Shown in pieces: positions 24,261 to 35,793 of a stretch of 45,258 bases of DNA; position 1 is the first letter of the stretch; each line of letters starts with the position of its first letter. Below the pieces are notes generated by a model, which saw nothing but the letters and a program-made list of their open reading frames with translations, ran no database searches and was not told where the DNA came from. Origin of the DNA: Nephromyces sp. MM_2019 (taxonomy: Eukaryota > Apicomplexa > Aconoidasida > Nephromycida); NCBI GenBank assembly GCA_015657535.1, contig JADHZB010001212.1, positions 1 through 45,258 of the forward strand. Direction: 5' to 3'. Both the position numbers and the translations under genes were made by a program.

Positions 24261-25082
24261 ATGCCAAAAGTTGTTTCATTTCGTAATAATATTTTCACCA
24301 ATGCAAGAAAGAATCTTAATGATGATAAGTTTTTAGTATTATATTGTAACGGTTGTGGGACCCATTTCTTAATTACAGACGCTCCAATCGACAACCTACC
24401 TAAACGAAGGACCGATAATGCCCATGTTCTAAGCCACGAAAAGTGGATTGTAAGTTTGTTATATAATTTAATTAAGGGGTAGTTATGAATGCCACTCTTC
24501 TCAGAATTTAATATTTGATGAGGTCAAATCGTTACTAATGATAACTAATATCAGGGTTGCATGCTCTCTTTCAGGTTCATCTTAATACAAATTTAAACGA
24601 ATCTGCTATTAAGATCAATAGGCCTAAAGGTATTGAAAAACAGTACATACACCATTGTGTTACCTGTGACAAGGACCTTTGTTATCAAAGTTTACCCTCA
24701 GACAAGGTATATCGAACCGCTTTACCTTTTCGATTTGTAAACTAGTTTTATTTACAACACAGATATATACAAGTTATAAACACTTTATATAAACTTAAAA
24801 AATTTTCAAACGATAGATTTGGTTTAAAAAAAAATTAAATCTTTTTAAACAATGCAGGCTCCACCTTATTTGTACCTTATCCAAGATAATATAAAACTTC
24901 CTAGCGCTAAGAGGAAATTGGATCATCAATGCAATATATGTGGTTATGTCTGTAAAAACGCAGAACATTTCGAATATCACAAAAAGGAGAGAAAGCATAA
25001 TAATCAAAAAGAAACCAATTCAAGAAGAGATATCAAAGATTCTGATCCAGATGCACCTATACCGCCTCTTATTGTTGGTTGA
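24261..25082 (+). CDS. STEEP1/CXorf56-family zinc-binding protein with added C2H2 finger
   Basis: Three exons, 24261-24449, 24575-24706 and 24858-25082, all phase 0, giving 181 aa. The N-terminus MPKVVS, the first CxxC (C29/C32), the block RPKGIEKQY (79-87) and the second CxxC in HCVTCDKDLCYQS (C91/C94) match the conserved core of the human STEEP1 (CXorf56) family. In animals this protein helps STING leave the ER, and it also copurifies with spliceosomes; because STING is not expected in apicomplexans, the RNA-processing role is the more likely ancestral one (inference). The last exon adds a C2H2-like finger, C132-x2-C135-x12-H148-x5-H154, followed by a charged tail, instead of the long helical C-terminus of the human protein. 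The start is the only good ATG and begins exactly at the conserved MPKVVS. Confidence 0.85.
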
Positions 25083-25344
25083 ATTCAATTAAATAAAAAA
25101 AATACTTTTTATAGTGTTGAAAAATGTTTTAAAACGTTTTTTTTTTATTTTGTTTACAGATAAAAAATTCATTATCAAAAATTCGATTTCATATTATATA
25201 TCAGTAAATTACAATTATACAATATTAAATGAACGTGAAATCTTTACATTAGATATCTTATATTTGACTACCATACCGGGAATCTTTAAAAGTTTGTACA
25301 ATAAAATATAAAATAATTGACAAAATAAACAGACTTTCAAGCAA

Positions 25345-26625
25345 TCAGCTTAATTGCAAATTTGGAAACATAATTCTCGAATATTCATCCTCTTTCAGTC
25401 TTTCTATAAATTTCAATAATTGCCTAGTGAAATCCTTTTCCTCATATTGGTCCAAATTATTGTGATTACCACCTTCAACCCAACAGAAGGTTACCGTAGC
25501 ATTAGATAGACGATATAATTCCTGTAATTAATATCAAGGAGTAAGTCTCTTTACACTAATGCATGGCGGAAGGGAAAATGTGAAATATGAAATATGTAAA
25601 ATTTTAAGCCAAAACTTGCTTAAAAATCAATACAGATACTAACTATTGAGTGATGAAAAGGCACAATTTCATCTTCAGTCCCATGTATGATGTGGATGTT
25701 ACATTTTATATAGGGAATCTGCGAATATGAGGTTGCCATTTATATCTCGAGTAATAAAAGTGTTACTTTCACCTTTTTGATATTGCAAAAAATGTCTCCC
25801 GGTAGGTTGTATCGTATGGGAAAGCATATACGATAAATAGAAAGCATTGGGGACATTAAAATTATACCCTTAAGAGGGTACTTATATGCAAGATGGCAAG
25901 CGGCTGCTGTACCTGTTATAATTGTGTGTTAAGAAAAGACTTAATAGAACAGCTTGAAATAGTTAATAGAACGTCTTAGTGAAGATAAAATAGAAAATTT
26001 AAGGTTTGATTAGATTTCTTAAAGTATCAATAAGGATTAAGAGACTTAGTAATACCCAATGATCTCCCAAAAGCAATTAATTTTTCTGGATTTAGCCCTA
26101 ATTGGTCCCTAAGATAACTGAAAAGCAAGGAAATAAAATACTCACGTGTATCTGATGTGCTGCTTTTATCGAGTTGAATTAGCTTACAGATATACTGCCT
26201 CGGTGCTTTCGTATATACCTTTTTCGGTTGGTACCCCAGTGCTGTGTCCATAACCTTAAAAAGTCAATAGGAGAAAATTATATAGTCGAAGGAGGAAATT
26301 TATTTGTTACCAGGGTAGTCGTAGAAGCAAAGATTCACTGTTTTCAGTAAGAGTTTATCAGAGCCATAGTATGAGATGTTATCACCGACATCCTCGGCAT
26401 TGGTATGACTCAAGATCACTGTGAACTCTGCCTTCCTAAGTTAAGGGTAGAATAGTGAGCGAGAGGCAAAAAAATATAATATCTGATAGAAATGTTTTAC
26501 CTGTCCATAAAAATGACACAAATATCTTCTTTTGATTCTGTTTTAAGCCAAATTGTCGTTGATCCGGTCTTATAATTGGGAGGTTGTGGGGGATGGAAAA
26601 CCATTTTATTAATCTTGTTCCCCAT
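25345..26625 (-). CDS. ABHD17-type alpha/beta hydrolase (putative protein depalmitoylase)
   Basis: Seven exons on the minus strand: 26625-26501, 26435-26311, 26254-26188, 26117-26056, 25912-25773, 25718-25644 and 25521-25345, giving 256 aa. Conserved pieces in order are HTNAEDVGD (oxyanion-side HGNA motif, Gly replaced by Thr), FYDYPGYGHSTGVPTE (the YDYSGYG.SSG.PSE block), the nucleophile elbow GRSLG (S125), HGTEDEIV (D189) and GGNHNNL (H218). This is a complete Ser-Asp-His triad in the order of the ABHD17/FAM108 family, membrane-anchored thioesterases that strip palmitate from proteins. The human enzymes anchor through an N-terminal cysteine cluster; here the start is MGNKINK, a candidate N-myristoylation signal, with no cysteine cluster. 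The gene converges on the STEEP1-like gene, with 262 bp between stop codons. Confidence 0.9.
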
Positions 26626-28565
26626 TTTTGAACTACTTAATAATCAGCAGAAACTAATTGTAATCATTTATCATTTCTTTCTTTCTATAGAATTTAAATT
26701 CTTAAATGTAAGCTAAGGGATCATTTCTGTTTTGAAAGTGTAGTTTTCAATCCCGCATGGCTTATGCAAAGCTTCAAATTGTTTTGTCAAGTTTTGTCTA
26801 GGAAACTACTGTAAGTTTTACCTACTATATTTATAATGTATCTCACATATAATTTAAAGGGGTGATGAAATAATTAATTGTTTTACTTCAGTCATTAGAT
26901 GGTGCTATATATCAGTGTCAGTTGATTTTCAATGGTCAAAATTATCTTTAAAATTATTTCTAGTCACAACTTGTTTTAACTGAAATCGAAGTAAGGTGAA
27001 TGTTTTGAATTGAACTCATGGGAAACTTTCTCAGTGTAAGTATATTTCTTAAATTCTGTCATAACAGCTATTGTAATTGTCATTAAAATCATTTACGGCT
27101 TGAGTTAAATTGTTTCAATCTAAAAGTATAATAAAATATTATGCGCTTGTGTGTGCTTATGTGTGAGTTTAGAGTTTGTGGGTGTGTGAGCCCAAATAAG
27201 GAAGTTAGCAAGTGTAGAGCTTATATGACACGATTTTTGACAATTTTCTAGCACAAACACTTAAAGCACATTTTAAGTGTCCTGGGTAAAGAAAATTGAA
27301 ATAAAAAAGCACATCAAAGGCTTTGTTCTAGAATCTCTGAGGGAATTCAATAAGAAGATCCGAAGAATTTACTTTATTAGAGAGAAAAATGAGCAAGAAT
27401 ATTTTTATTTCAGGAAGTGTAATATAGTACTGAGAAAAATAATGCATCACACTTTTGCTTAATTCTATTTTTCGAGCCTAATCAAAAGAGTTGTAGAAAA
27501 ACTGTATAGTGAAGTCATATCAAAATCAATGATTCTTGTAAGTAATGATTCCTCGTACAATCTGATTTGAATGCGTTTTGCATTGATCTTCAGTAAAGTT
27601 GAAATATAAGTTTTGATAAAACAATTATAACTATCTATACTATGAATATCTTGTCTTGAACATCAAGATTCAATAGATCGTTTATCTTTAAGCACCTCTG
27701 CATAGAAACTCTGCTAAGTAGTCATTTTGATTGCAAAGTATTTTTGACTTCAAAATTTTTAGTCATCCTTAATTCTAAAACTAGGAAATAAAGATTTTCC
27801 TTACTTACAACTCGGATACTTGAAATACCCTAAAGATACTTTAAAATTTATCAAATTTCCCGAACATATGTATTTTCAATTATTTTTTAAAGATAACTTA
27901 TGCCTTTTTTAGTTCAAGTCAAAATTTGAATTTATTTTTCAAATTTTAATGAAATTACTTTAAAACACAAGAACGTAAGTTCATTGCCTAAGTAATAAAC
28001 TTTTGCTATAACAATTCTAACAGACACAAAATTGTTGTAAACCTAAGAACATATTTGAAAATATAATTTTAATCGCTAAATTTTGTGATGAGCTTGAAAG
28101 GTCATATCTACTATTTGCCACTTATATTTAATTAACCCTTAATACGTAATTAAAATTATTCTTTCATAAATATGAATTCAAAGGAGGTGTCATTATCTAC
28201 AAAGTTATCTCAGTTTGGTAACATAATACAAAAAAATCTAAAATTTGTGATTAAAATTTCATGTATTAATAAAAATTCATGCTTCTTAAAAACAGCAGGT
28301 AACAAGATAGTATAACAGTATTGCTTAAAAACAAATGAAAAAAAGTTTTAGATGATTAAACAAATAATAAAAAAACAAGAATTGATAAAATTGTCAGACT
28401 AAAAATTGGAATTGAAACAAAATTTGTGCAACTTTATAATTTAATTTTATTTTAACAGATTATAAGGAACCAAGTAAGCCCAAAGACTGAATCTTGGTAT
28501 TAAATTTGACATCTATGTCCAATTATTTGAAAATTTCAAATATTTTTAATATTTAGCAGTAAAAT
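26626..28565. other. Intergenic region with a possible small plus-strand gene
   Basis: About 1.9 kb. The left end is the promoter side of the ABHD17-like gene. A possible short plus-strand gene starts at 27018 (listed separately). From about 27500 to 28560 nothing coding was found; the sequence is plain AT-rich DNA. Confidence 0.45.
27018..27462 (+). CDS. Possible small myristoylated protein (tentative exon model)
   Basis: An ATG at 27018 opens MGNFLS and is followed at once by a perfect donor GTAAGT (27036). A downstream open stretch from about 27276 to a stop at 27460-27462 encodes a Lys/Arg/Ile-rich sequence with KKIRRIYFIREKNEQEYFYF. Joining them in frame needs a small middle exon beginning after the acceptor TTTAG near 27172 and ending before a GTGAG donor; phases then agree. 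MGN followed by small and hydrophobic residues is a candidate myristoylation signal. No family was recognised, and the model could be wrong or spurious. Confidence 0.25.
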
Positions 28566-29852
28566 TTACTGTGGCTTCCTATTCATAAAATACATATATG
28601 CAAATGCACCCACTGAGCCGACTATAGCTATGCCACCAACAGATGCTATGGCGATGGAGCTAGTACTTGCAGAGCCCTCCTTTTTGCCTGTTCCCCCTAC
28701 TCCATTACTGCCACCATCATCACTAGATTCCGATCCTCCCTCAGGCAATTTAATATATTCTTTTTTGCAAAGTTCCGGTAGCCTTGGAGGAACAAGACGG
28801 CCAACGTTGTAAGCTCTTGAGTAGAATATTTTACCACAATCAGCAATTACCTCACAATTCGTCACTGACTTTACACCAATTGTTTCATACTCATCTTTTC
28901 CTGATAATGCTCGGATGCATGGTGTATACATCAAAAATGACTCAATCTGAGGTAGGTCATGAATTTCTTTAAACACTTGTACATATTCCTCAAGAATATC
29001 ATGAAACATTGGAAAAAACCCATGTTCAAAAATAACTCGTCTCTGAATATTTTTTTTTATATTTGGCTTGAATAGTTTTACAACATCTTTGATTGATTTG
29101 AAAGTGTCTCCACCTAAATCATATGGTTTTTCTTTATCATTAACTATCTCATGTAATTCAGCTGAAGTCAACTCTTGGGATTTCACGAAATCTATTAGAA
29201 TTTGATTATTTCTCAATTCAAGAATAAATGAGAAACTTATTTCTGCCTCTTGTCCTTTAAAATAGTCAATCATAGCATTCATGAGTTGTTGTTTATGCTC
29301 CCAATTACCAGCATCAAAAACAGCTATTATTTCCCATTTTAAATTTGGATCACATGGGACATCAGGCTCGTTTTCACTTAGTTGGGATACGAACGAAGGT
29401 CCACTTTTATTATCTCTCAAGTTATTGCCTAACAAAACATTCACGAATTTTAAAGTGGGCTGTTTTCCAAATATTAGAGTATCCCAAGGCATAACTATAT
29501 AGGGCTGTTTTTTTAACTAAGAAATTTCTATTATGTGATAATTTACTTATTTCGTGAAACTATGATTTCTACAGGTAAAAAAGATATAAAATTATAATTT
29601 TAATTCCAATAATTCAATGATAAGCCTACTAGAATTAAAGCAAAAATGATATTTTCAATACTTATACATACACAGAAATTTATAAATATCTTCCATATAT
29701 ATATATATAATCTCACCAACGCTATGGAGCACAATTGGTGCCTTTTTAAATCCATTCTCCAAATGTTCATGAGCAAGGGCCCCATATAAATTTATTTGAA
29801 ACAAGAGAAACAATAGGAGCAAACTCCACAAGGCACCCATAGATACTTTCAT
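28566..29852 (-). CDS. Secreted type I membrane protein, unknown family
   Basis: Two exons, 29852-29717 and 29494-28566, joined in phase 1 (donor GTGAGA, acceptor CTATATAG), giving 354 aa. An in-frame ATG at 29876 could lengthen the start by 8 residues. The first exon encodes a signal peptide with a strong hydrophobic core (LLLLFLLF). The ectodomain of about 290 residues has few cysteines and contains HGFFPMFHDILEEYVQVFKE, predicted helical; no known domain was recognised. A Gly/Ser-rich acidic linker precedes one transmembrane helix near the C-terminus with small residues at its start (IAIASVGGIAIVGSVGAFAY), then a short tail MYFMNRKPQ. The Gly-rich helix start resembles rhomboid-protease-cleaved microneme proteins of apicomplexans; this is inference. 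Likely destination is the secretory pathway or cell surface. Confidence 0.8.
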
Positions 29853-31732
29853 TGTAAAGTTTTTAAAACAAAACATATAGCTACAGAATAAAATTATTAT
29901 TTCAACAAATTAGTTTGTAGATTAAACTTCAAAAACAACCTATTTTAGGATTTAAATCAAATTTATATTTTAACATACATAATTTTAATAAGAAAATTTA
30001 TTAATGGTGTGCTCACGCTTTAAAATAAAAAACCCATCATAACAAAAGAAAATATTTAATTTTTTTATAGTAAAAGGCTCCAATAAAAATTAAATCATTA
30101 GTTTACGATTTTTTAAAGGATAAAAAAAATAAAACAAAATATAATTTATCATTGTTATTCAACACTATATAGGTGATAATAATAAACACATGATATATAT
30201 ATAATTTTAACTTGCTCCAATCTTGAAAAATTTTTTAAAATATATCTAATGAACTAAAGCAGCATTTCTAGCTAAAATTGTTTTAATTTATTCTATTATT
30301 TGAAAGCCGAACGATTCATAAACTAGTATAAAAAACCACGAAAATAATCAGCACAAATGAGCTTTATTTCAAAATTTTATAAATCAGTAAGTAAAAGCAT
30401 TAATTCTGTATTAAGTGCTAACTCTTTCAATTGAATGAGAGTACCTCAGAAATCTAAGGCATAATAGGTAAAATTAAATAAAATAAAAAAATACTTTTAT
30501 TCTATTGAGGAGAAATTTTAGTAAACAAGACTTGTCCAATTTGATAATTGATTAAAAATACTTTCTGAATAAATCAACTGCCTATAATTGCTTTTGTAAT
30601 ATGTATAACCTTCTATCATCAATTTAATTAGTTTTAATGAAGATTCTTTGGATTTATACACACTTTAAGCTTTGAAATCAGGTATTATGGGCAAACAACC
30701 CTCATTTAATAAAATCAACTAAAATTATTTTTTAAAATTCTTTACGAAGTTTGAATGAGCTAAAGGAAATTGCAGTTTTGATTTGTTACAGATGTTGTAA
30801 GAGTAGAGCATAAATTCAGTTGAACATAAATAGACTTGTATGCTGTGCGAAATTTGACTTAGTTCCAATTAGAGTGAATTATTTAAGATTACTTAAAACG
30901 ATTAACATTTTTAAAAACGATTCTGGTTTTACTTTGCACTGAATTACGCACGTTAAAACTATCAATTTCCAAAAACCACAAATTATTTGAAACAGGTACT
31001 AAAACTACTAAAATTTAAATAATGCATCATTAATTCCTGATAAATTTCATGATGAGGTGAAGCTACTATGACCTTTAGCGGTTTTTAGTAATAGAATTGG
31101 GTTAAAATATATGCTAAAGCACTTGCAAGCAGAATTTCGAAATGACTCATTTTTTAACCATGTTAACTGTTTATATCAGTTCTCTTAGCTAAGTTATTGA
31201 ATATTAAAACTTAGTACTTTAAAGACTTGTCCTGAGTAATAAAATATCTTTACATAATATGAAATCCTTTGACTTTGAAGTTTAAACTCTATGGAGCTAG
31301 TTATATTTAGATTGGTAATCTGTGGTAGCCAAACATGATCTTTGTCAGCATATAGGTAGCTTTGTCCTTTTTATACTTTCAATGAGTTATTTTACTTTGG
31401 GTAATAAAGCTGTGTCCGCATATAAACAAAGTACTGTTTGTTCTTATAGTTTGATAGCTTGTAAACAAGAATAAGTTGTTGTGATTATTTCTTAAGATTG
31501 TACCCGAATTTTAACTATAATTTGAGGCTCCAAAAGGGCTTGTAAGAAAGTGATGCGCGGGGTAAGCTGCAACTTGTTCACCCATAGGGTTCTATAATAT
31601 TTTAGTGCACAGTTACAAAATATTTTAAATTAAAAATACGTAATGTAATGGGTGGTGGAGTTTTTTATCTGCAATCCTTATTTCAGCTTCAATATATCCT
31701 TTTTTAGCTTCAAGCTATAGAAATTTCTATTT
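29853..31732. other. Intergenic region
   Basis: About 1.9 kb of AT-rich DNA with no supported exon, RNA gene or clear repeat. A small pocket near 31550-31600 is richer in G and C (GATGCGCGGGGTAAGCTGC) but has no open frame or fold that I could recognise. Confidence 0.5.
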
Positions 31733-33073
31733 TTACTTATGAATATTGCTACACAATTTTACTTGATCTATCTTAGCTAATGCAGCATCTAATCTTTCCT
31801 CTGGAGTCAAAATCTGAAACTCTTCCGGCTGTATTGCATCCATTTGTTCATTGGCTGAGAATAAATAACATATTATTGGCCCTTAAAAGCCTTAGTTCAT
31901 TACCTATTTGAGCCTCTTGTTGCTGTTTTGCTTGCTGACTAAGCGATTCGATGTCTTGTAGCATGTAATAAAAAATATTTCTTTTGATCAATTGGAGTTC
32001 AGTTACCCCCCAGTGCATCAGATTTCAGGATCTTTTACATACAATCAGTTAGTGCTTTTTTAAATAGATACAGCTAAAACATACCATTAAAGGTATAGGC
32101 TCTTTAACTTTTGTAAGATCCTCCGATTCAGTTTCTATGTATGTAATTTTCAACATTCATCAAAAAAATTTTATGGAATTATTTACTATTATCAGGCTTA
32201 TGAGTCTTGTTCTCTGCACTTTTTGGTGGAAGCCTTGAGTTTGAGCTTTCTTCATTACCATTATCATCTTTTTTCTCTGGGAATTGGATATCTAGGTGTA
32301 GGGAGTTCTTAATGCCTTTTGACTGTGCTTGCTCTCTCTCTAATCAAAATTTAAGTTTGTGAAATTCTAGCATTATTAAGTACTGAACCTTCATTTAATT
32401 TTTCTTGGTCTTTCTTCAACTCTTCAAGTAATTGGTTAACATGATCTTGCAACTCACTGACCTCACTTTGTTGATTTGCAATCATTTTTTTTAATTCAAC
32501 AATCATTTCAGGTTGTATGAGGCTATCATCAGAATTTTCTTTTGATTCCTCTTGAATTTTTTCATTTTCTTTTGAGTTTGTTTCATCTTTTCCCTTCCTT
32601 TCTTTAGAATTATCTGTTACTCCTTGAGCTTCAGCTTTATCACCTCTATTCATTTGCAAATTTGACAAATCCTTGGGTGCAACACCATATTGCCTAATGT
32701 ATTTTGAAATTGGATCATCCGCCATAGTGTTTATTTCAGCATTTGAACTTAAGGAAGGTTGAGAATGTAAATTTTGAGTGCTAGAAGGTAAAATGTTAGA
32801 ATGCAGCTGGTATCCTTGATATATAGGTGCGTAATTTGGATTACTCATTTGAGGAAACTGTGGAGCAAGTTGTGATTGATATGGTTGCTGATATGGATTT
32901 GGTTGCAAAGCACCTTCGTTTAATATAACTAACTATTTTAGAACTTTAAAATTAATCAACTAACCTGTCAATCCCATGAGTGCGCCTCCTAGTAAATCAC
33001 CTACTCCACTGCTTTGGTACTCTACAGATTCCATAGCCTTATTCAAAGTTTTTAATTTTAGAGCTTCTGTCAT
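31733..33073 (-). CDS. Hypothetical protein with Gln/Pro/Tyr-rich N-terminal part and coiled coil
   Basis: Seven exons: 33073-32965, 32913-32389, 32339-32187, 32134-32085, 32031-32007, 31954-31904 and 31854-31733, all phase-consistent, giving 344 aa. The third intron boundary set includes a short 49-nt intron (32340-32388). The N-terminus MTEALKLKTLNKAME is followed by a Gly-rich stretch (GVGDLLGGALMGL), then a disordered Pro/Gln/Asn/Tyr region (PYQQPYQSQ, PNYAPIYQGYQ), a helical piece DDPISKYIRQYGV, an acidic Lys/Glu/Ser-rich linker and a coiled coil around SEVSELQDHVNQLLEELKKD. The C-terminal exons carry LTPEERLDAALAKIDQ. No signal peptide or clear transmembrane helix. Not recognised; a cytosolic scaffold or vesicle-coat-like role would be a guess. 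Confidence 0.8.
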
Positions 33074-33658
33074 AATGGAGTTTGTTAATAAATATAACAA
33101 AAGTGGTTGGAGAATTAGGCAATTTGACGCCATATATTTTACTCATTGCTTAATTAAATTTATTAATATTAGGAAGTTAGTTTCACTTTGGAGTTCAAAG
33201 TTAACTTATCTATTTGAGATATAAGCGTATATACAGCTTTGTTTTACATTTAAGTTTAAGCAGCTCTATTGAGCAATTCAAATAACAATTCTTTTAGGGC
33301 TAAAATTATTCTGTCTGGTAGAATTATGCAAATGAAAAAACAATTTATTAATAAAAAAATTGAAAATCGATTTAGAATTATATAAAATTCATTTACAATA
33401 ATTCCTTTATTTCTTTTGACGAAGTGAGTAAATGACTAGTAAAATTATAACTAGCATAAAGCTTTTATGCAATCATGCGACAGTCGTTAATAATTTTAGC
33501 TAACTTAACCAGTTTTCGGTTTGAAGGTGTTATAGGAACTGTGATGCTATATATTTTTTGATTAATTGACCTCAGATTGTAGTTAGTGATCTGTTAGTTT
33601 ATTGATTAGTTAGTTGAGAGTTAATGTAAACTTGACTCATTTTTTAAATAGAAACGTA
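33074..33658. other. Intergenic region between two minus-strand genes
   Basis: 585 bp of AT-rich sequence between the start of the 344-aa protein gene and the stop of the coiled-coil gene. No coding exon or recognisable site. Confidence 0.5.
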
Positions 33659-35045
33659 TCACTTTTTATTCATTTTTATTAAGGGGTTATATTTGATAGG
33701 ATCGTTGCTAAAAATTCCTCTTTTTCCTATATAAAACTTAGTAAAAAGTTTTAATAGCTAAAAGAACAAAAAGTAATGTTACTTTTTCAATTTCTAAAAG
33801 TGCCTTATCTTTATCAAGTTCGCGTTTTTCTTTTTGTAAGGACAAAAACTTCTCCAATTTTTTCTTTGTTTCCTGAATTTTTTCCATATCTTGGCATTCT
33901 ACCTCTAGAATTAGCTAAAAATTTAATATGTAAACAGCCTTTTGTTATAAAGACAACTTTTGGAGCAATATACTTAACCGTTTTGATATCACTTTTTAGA
34001 TACGAGTTTTTCTGCTCAGCGAAATATTCCTCCAAAGCTTGCTTTTCAGAAAGTTGTGATAAGTGTTTCTCTATTATTTTCTCTTGGAAAATAAAATTTC
34101 TTATTTCAGCCTGTTCCTCAGCTTCAAAATTTTCTTTCTTATTATTCGAATACTTTTGAAAAGCTAACTTTTTATCCCTAATAGTGCTTTTAAGTAGACT
34201 TAATTTCTCCTGGAATGTTTCTTTTTCATTCTCCAAGAGTAAAGTTTCATTTTGTAACTCAGTTTTTAATAAATCATTACCATATTTTAATTGATGTAAT
34301 TCCTTTTTCAACTAATAAATTTTTTTTTGGAAATACTTCAAATTCAATATAATGAATAGAACTTGATAATTCTAGACTCACAATGTATGTGGTCTCATTT
34401 TTAGCTTTCAAAAATTCAACAAAGGAATCCAAATTAATAATTGAACCATTTGTTTGAATTTCATTTTGGAGTCCCGAATACACACCTTCAAGTATTATAA
34501 GATCATTAAGTAACTTTTTTCGATTATTCTGTCAGGAAACTAATGTTACTATTTGGATATAACGAACAACCTCAGTTCATATTACTATATTAGTTTGACT
34601 TTCATTCATGAGTTTTACAACAATTTCTCCAACTTGATGGAGTTTTTTGATATAAGGAGCTCCACTATCATTAGTGTTTCTTAGCTTCAGATTATTTTTT
34701 ATCTCACTAAACTGAAGATTCTGAGACTCTTCAGCTGAAAACTTTGAAGGAACCCTAGAATACGTTAAATCTCAATATTAGGAAATTGATCCGACAGGCT
34801 AGCTTATAAAACTGAAGGTTTTCTAACCAATCAAAGGATGGTGCCCAAGAGGTTGAAAATTCCAAATTCTTTTCTAAATCATTGAATATTTTAGGACCTA
34901 AAACTTTCCATTGGTTCTCTGTTAGCATGTTTAATGAATCAGATCCTATAAGATTCTTAATCCATAGCTCATTTTCTATGATTTTAAGCTCGTTTAAGCT
35001 ATTCTGGATCAATATAGTAGCCCTAAAAACTTCATTGAATAGCAT
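33659..35045 (-). CDS. Coiled-coil protein of unknown function with ultra-short introns
   Basis: Six exons: 35045-34813, 34754-34586, 34528-34337, 34311-33993, 33904-33783 and 33757-33659, giving 377 aa. Two introns are only 25 nt (34312-34336, GTATTT...TTATTAG; 33758-33782, GTAACA...TTTTAG). Removing each restores one continuous Lys/Glu-rich coiled coil from three different reading frames, which is good evidence for them. The N-terminal third is mixed helical with Trp-containing segments (NQWKVLGPKIFNDLE, SWAPSFDWLENLQ); from about residue 165 onward it is predicted long coiled coil (ELQNETLLLENEKETFQEK); the C-terminus is a short basic tail ending IKMNKK. No membrane segment. The layout resembles cytoskeletal, kinetochore or ciliary coiled-coil proteins, but no family was identified. 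Confidence 0.8.
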
Positions 35046-35793
35046 TTTTTAAAGATTAGGTTTTCTTGTGCTATTCCGCCCAACTCTTAAGCTTCAGACC
35101 TCGTTTTAATATTTGAACTTTAATACATCCAAAGCATAAATTACGATAGATTCCCACAATCTAAATAGCCAGTAAAATGCAGGTGTAATAAATAACTTGT
35201 TAGGATTAGACTTAGAACCTACCTACAAGTTTGTAGATCTTTTGCAATTTTTGAGTTTCAGAAAACAGGAATAACATTTATTGACAACTAAAAATTTTAT
35301 CATGATAACTCTGCTATACTTGCTTATGCATTTCACAACACTTTGTAACATAGAGTTCTTATACTGAGTTTGCACTGTATACTTCCAATGATGTGTTAAT
35401 CATTAAATACTCTAAAAGTACTGACTAGTCTCTCATGGTTCTTCCATTATATAGATAGAACCCATAAGGCAATTAATTAGAAACAATCTCTATGTAGCCT
35501 AGCCTTAACAAGCCTATCTTAAAAACTTTTATAAGCAGTTTTTACTAAAATAGGACGATTTAAAGAAGAATAGACTATTGAGGCTTATGAAGGCTAAGTA
35601 AAGGATAAATTGGCTCGTTTTAAGAAAAACTTATAGCTTTTCAGATCGGTTTATAAAAACTGACGGTTGTTAAAGACGTCTCAATAAAAATTTCAGTAAT
35701 TAAAAATATGATTAAGGAGGAGCAGTAAATTATGTGTCGTTTCAAAACTGGTTGAAGTTTAATGATTTAAAAACCCTTTTAAGTTTTTATTAT
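35046..35793. other. Intergenic region
   Basis: About 750 bp of AT-rich DNA between the coiled-coil gene start and the adhesin stop codon, both on the minus strand. Nothing coding or repeated was seen. Confidence 0.5.

Noticed and set aside
28630..28972. Plus-strand frames opposite the type I membrane protein
   Set aside because: Antisense shadows; the minus-strand reading has a signal peptide, stalk and membrane helix in the expected order.
33776..34159. 127-codon plus-strand frame rich in Phe and Ser
   Set aside because: It is the reverse complement of the Lys/Glu-rich coiled coil encoded on the minus strand.
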